Shown: positions 6,989 through 9,457 of the stretch, piece after piece
Position numbering within the stretch: the stretch's first letter is position 1
How the letters are laid out: each line of letters begins with the position of its first letter
Assembly (NCBI GenBank): GCA_027027485.1
Contig: JALVLL010000183.1
Location: 1-9,457 of the forward strand
Reading direction: 5' to 3'
DNA from: Candidatus Bipolaricaulota bacterium
GTDB lineage: Bacteria > Bipolaricaulota > Bipolaricaulia > Bipolaricaulales > Bipolaricaulaceae
DNA: 9,457 nt
The notes under the pieces: generated by a model
Database searches by the model: none
Told to the model about the DNA's origin: nothing
The model's input: only the letters and a program-made list of their open reading frames with translations
Program-made: the position numbers and the translations under genes

Positions 6989-7693
6989 TCAGAGCTTGCT
7001 GGCGAGCTGTATGAGCTCCCTCTCGTCCACCCTGATCCCGGGCCCCATGGTGGAGGAGATGGAGACGCTCTGCAGGTAGCGCCCCTTGAAGTCCTCGGGC
7101 CGGCGGTCGAGGATGGCTCGGGTGAGGACCACCAGGTTCTCCAGGAGCTTTTCGGTCTCGAAGGAGACCTTGCCGAAGGGGGCGTGGACGATGCCGTAGC
7201 GATCGGCCCTGAACTCCACCATCCCCTGCTTCATCTCCTTCACCACCCGCGCCACGTCCATGGTGACGGTCCCGGTCTTGGGTGAAGGCATTAGCCCCCG
7301 GGGCCCCAGGATCCGCCCCAACTTCCCCACCACCGGCATCATGTCCGGGGTGGCCACCACCCTGTCGAACTCCAGCCAGCCCTCCTTCTGGATCTTCTCG
7401 GCCAGCTCCTCGCCGCCCACGTAGTCGGCGCCGGCCTCCTGGGCCTCCTTGATCTTCTCGCCCTTGGCGAAAACCAGCACCCGAACGGTCTTCCCGATCC
7501 CGTGGGGGAGCACCACGGTCCCGCGGATGGGGTACTGGGAGGGATTGATGCCGAGCTTGAAGGCGGCCTCAGCGGTCTCGTCGAACCTGGCCGTGGCGGT
7601 CCTCTTCATGAGCTCGATGGCCTCCCGGACCGGGTAGACCCTGGTCCTATCCACCACCGCTACGGCCTCGAGGTACCTCTTGGAACGCTTCAT
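6989..7693 (-). CDS. rplA: 50S ribosomal protein L1
   Basis: This is a 234-residue protein of normal family length. It forms the L1 stalk that helps move deacylated tRNA out of the E site and contacts 23S rRNA helices 76-78. The signature GKLGRILGPRGLMP (123-136) followed by a PKTGT stretch is present, as are the paired domain-I ends (FDETAEAAFKLGI, 37-49, and the C-terminal YLQSVSISSTMGPGIRVD, 207-223). The start overlaps the rplK stop (ATGA, 7690-7693), with GAGGTG at 7702-7707 spaced 8 bases. In E. coli L1 represses its operon by binding the rplK leader. Here the space before rplK is only 13 bases, so any such site would have to lie within coding sequence. Confidence 0.98.
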   Translation of the reverse strand: MKRSKRYLEAVAVVDRTRVYPVREAIELMKRTATARFDETAEAAFKLGINPSQYPIRGTVVLPHGIGKTVRVLVFAKGEKIKEAQEAGADYVGGEELAEKIQKEGWLEFDRVVATPDMMPVVGKLGRILGPRGLMPSPKTGTVTMDVARVVKEMKQGMVEFRADRYGIVHAPFGKVSFETEKLLENLVVLTRAILDRRPEDFKGRYLQSVSISSTMGPGIRVDERELIQLASKL

Positions 7694-8121
7694 TTCTCGA
7701 CCACCTCGATCCCCATGTTCCTGGCCGTCCCGAGGACCATCCTGATGGCGGCCTCGATGTCCTTGGTATTCATGTCGGGGAGTTTGCGCTCGGCGATGCG
7801 GCGCACCTGCTCCATGGTGACCTTTCCCACCTTGATGCGGTTGGGCTCAGGCGACCCCTTCTCGATCCCGGCCGCCTTCTTGAGGAGGACCGATACCGGC
7901 GGCTGCTTCAGGGTGAAATCGAAGGAACGATCGGAGTAGATGGTGATCTCGACGGGGATGAGGATGCCGGGCTCCTCGTTCTTGGTGGCCTCGTTGAACT
8001 TCTTGCAGAAGTCCATGATGTTTACCTTGTGCATGCCCAGCACCGGCCCCACCGGCGGGGCGGGGTTGGCCTGCCCTGCCGGGATCTGAAGCTTTATCTT
8101 CGCCACGACCTGTTTCGCCAT
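7690..8121 (-). CDS. rplK: 50S ribosomal protein L11
   Basis: This is a 143-residue protein of usual length. It binds the GTPase-associated centre of 23S rRNA and, in many bacteria, is needed for RelA activation. The N-terminal domain has LQIPAGQANPAPPVGPVLG (11-29) with the prolines that frame the thiostrepton site. The C-terminal rRNA-binding domain has KKAAGIEKGS (81-90) and GTARNMGIEV (131-140). After VLG the usual Q-x-G-V-N-I reads M-H-K-V-N-I (30-35), so a commonly conserved Gln and Gly are replaced. The ATG at 8121 follows AAGGGGTGAT (8127-8136), spaced 5 bases, which overlaps the nusG stop codon. It is tightly packed between nusG and rplA. Confidence 0.98.
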   Translation of the reverse strand: MAKQVVAKIKLQIPAGQANPAPPVGPVLGMHKVNIMDFCKKFNEATKNEEPGILIPVEITIYSDRSFDFTLKQPPVSVLLKKAAGIEKGSPEPNRIKVGKVTMEQVRRIAERKLPDMNTKDIEAAIRMVLGTARNMGIEVVEK

Positions 8122-8126
8122 CTCGA

Positions 8127-8136
8127 ATCACCCCTT
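8127..8136 (-). promoter_or_regulatory. rplK: Shine-Dalgarno for rplK overlapping the nusG stop
   Basis: AAGGGGTGAT, five bases before the rplK ATG, includes two bases of the nusG TAA. With only 13 bases between the genes, this leaves no room for a separate promoter or for the L1-binding leader known from E. coli. Confidence 0.6.
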
Positions 8137-9235
8137 ACACTTTGGCGATACCGTCCAGACTTATCCGCACCGGGAGCTCGCGGCCGAAGATCTTGACCGC
8201 CACCACCGCCTCCTCGGCCTCCTTGTCGATCTCCTTGATCTCCCCGGTGAAGTCGGCGAAGGGGCCCTCGATGATCTGAACGATCTCGCCTACCTCGAAT
8301 TCTACCTCCACCTTGGGCTTCCGCTCCTCCTCCACCTCGGGGGCGCGGGTGACGCCGGCGAGCCTCTGGACCGCCACCATCTCCTGCCCCTCGATGGGGA
8401 TGGGGTGGAACCGGTTCCCCACGAAGCGGGCCCCCTCGACCCCCGCGATGAGCTCCCGCATCTGCTCCTCGTCGAGCCCCATCTTGGCGAAGACGTACCC
8501 GGGGAAGAGCCTTCTTTTCTCGATCCGGTGGATGGAGATGATGCGCTTCTCCTTGTATTCCTTCACCTTCACGAGGCCGGAGGCGTTGGCGTAGATCTTG
8601 TGCTCCTTCTCGATCTCGAAGCCCGCGGGGAGCTCCTGCCCCTCCTTCAGGCGGGGGCAGAGCTCCTCAGGGATGATGCGGGTCTCCTTGGTCCCGTCCT
8701 CGTACTCCAGGGTCACCCGCTTCACCTTCTCCCGGGCCACGATCTGGCCCGGGACGTCGATCTGGTAACGCGAGTCGGAATCGATGGTGATGGGCACCCC
8801 GGCCCGTACCTTTTCACCCACGCGGATGTCCCGGCGGAGCTGCTTCTCCTGGGGGACGAGGTACTCCTTCTCAGTGCGGTCCACCCGCTCCACCACGATG
8901 CGCCACATGGGCTCGATGGAGACCACCCGGGCCGCCTTGGGGAGGTGGCGCGGCGGGCGACGGGCGATCAGGGCCCCCCGCTCCACCCGCTCGTTGTTCT
9001 TCACCAGGACGTCGTACTCGTAGGAGACCCTGTACTCGGTGGCCCGGCCGCGGCGGGAACGGGAGGTGACCACCTCCTCCACTGGGACGAGGAAGTACTC
9101 GACCCCGTCATCTTTTTTGACGGGCTCAAAATACCTCTCCCATCCGAGCTGGCGGACCCTCTCCTCGAGCTGTTTCTTGACGCGCAGCTCGGAGCCGGCG
9201 GAGGTCTGAATGGCATACCATTTCTTGCGCTGCAT
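8135..9235 (-). CDS. nusG: Transcription elongation/antitermination factor NusG with large insert in the NGN domain
   Basis: NusG binds the RNA polymerase clamp through its NGN domain and couples transcription to ribosomes or Rho through its KOW domain. This protein has 366 residues, about twice the usual 180. Residues 1-56 (KKWYAIQTSAGSELRVKKQL, then FLVPVEEVV) form the first part of NGN. NGN resumes at RRLFPGYVFAKM (241-252) and runs to about 297. The KOW domain follows (about 313-366, GEIVQIIEGPFADFTGEI). The roughly 180 residues between (57-240) are an insertion at the same site as domain II of Thermotoga NusG. The insert is beta-rich in appearance and contains repeated patterns (see findings). 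The ATG at 9235 lies 22 bases after secE; a purine-rich stretch (GGGGAAGGG) lies rather far upstream, so its ribosome-binding site is not ideal. Confidence 0.97.
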   Translation of the reverse strand: MQRKKWYAIQTSAGSELRVKKQLEERVRQLGWERYFEPVKKDDGVEYFLVPVEEVVTSRSRRGRATEYRVSYEYDVLVKNNERVERGALIARRPPRHLPKAARVVSIEPMWRIVVERVDRTEKEYLVPQEKQLRRDIRVGEKVRAGVPITIDSDSRYQIDVPGQIVAREKVKRVTLEYEDGTKETRIIPEELCPRLKEGQELPAGFEIEKEHKIYANASGLVKVKEYKEKRIISIHRIEKRRLFPGYVFAKMGLDEEQMRELIAGVEGARFVGNRFHPIPIEGQEMVAVQRLAGVTRAPEVEEERKPKVEVEFEVGEIVQIIEGPFADFTGEIKEIDKEAEEAVVAVKIFGRELPVRISLDGIAKV

Positions 9236-9257
9236 CCCTCGACGGCGTCCCTTCCCC

Positions 9258-9452
9258 TCAGCGGAGGATTACGCTCAGGACGGCCCTTATCACCGTATCC
9301 AGGATCCCGAGATATATCGCCAAAGCCAGGACCATGAGAAGGATAAGGGCCGTGAAGGCCGCCACCTGCTGCCAGGGCGGCCAGCTGACCCTCTTGATCT
9401 CCGCCACCACTCCCCGGAAGTAATTCCTCAGCCGGGCTATTGGGGAATGCAC
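9258..9452 (-). CDS. secE: Preprotein translocase subunit SecE
   Basis: This is a 64-residue, single-span form of SecE, the size found in Gram-positives and Thermotoga rather than the three-span E. coli type. It clamps SecY in the translocon. The amphipathic segment RNYFRGVVAEIKRVSWP (9-25) contains the conserved E-x-K-x-V-x-W-P signature, and one hydrophobic membrane span follows (about 31-56). The start used is a GTG at 9452; only five bases of upstream sequence are available and the frame remains open to the edge, so the true start could lie slightly outside the window. Its position before nusG is the classic bacterial order. Confidence 0.93.
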   Translation of the reverse strand: MHSPIARLRNYFRGVVAEIKRVSWPPWQQVAAFTALILLMVLALAIYLGILDTVIRAVLSVILR

Positions 9453-9457
9453 GAAAG

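Noticed and set aside
9236..9257. A tRNA or promoter between secE and nusG
   Set aside because: The gap is 22 bases, too short for a tRNA, and shows no -10/-35 pair.

Overview
This window holds a bacterial transcription/translation operon, and every supported gene is on the minus strand. The genes therefore read from high to low coordinates: secE, nusG, rplK (L11), rplA (L1), rplJ (L10), rplL (L7/L12), rpoB, a small Nudix hydrolase, and two tandem paralogous 12-TM-type permeases of the ArsB/NhaD (ion transporter) superfamily. The second permease runs off the left edge. Coding density is near total: the longest gap is 61 bases (rplL-rpoB), and four junctions are 4-base stop/start overlaps.

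The DNA is GC-rich and the proteins are rich in charged residues. NusG has a large (about 180 residue) insertion inside its NGN domain, an architecture known from Thermotoga maritima and, in smaller form, Aquifex. RpoB is a compact type of 1103 residues, close in size to the Thermus protein. These traits suggest a thermophilic or deep-branching bacterium; a Thermotogota- or Bipolaricaulota (Acetothermia)-like lineage is my guess. It is an inference from a few proteins, not a placement.

Region by region. Bases 9457-8135 encode SecE (translocon) and NusG (elongation factor), the classic upstream part of the operon. Bases 8121-6078 encode the L1 stalk proteins (L11, L1) and the P-stalk proteins (L10, L12). 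The 61-base gap before rpoB holds two hairpins and a strong Shine-Dalgarno sequence placed unusually far from the start codon. Bases 6016-2705 are rpoB. Bases 2708-1 depart from the expected layout: rpoC, which nearly always follows rpoB, is absent. A Nudix hydrolase overlaps the rpoB stop codon, followed by the two permeases.

The points most worth a second look are the missing rpoC, the divergent fork-loop-2/rifampicin region of RpoB, the NusG insert that reads as two or three repeats of a sandwich-barrel-like motif, the structured rpoB leader, and the asymmetric divergence of the two permeases. I see no mobile element, CRISPR array, tRNA, rRNA or convincing terminator.
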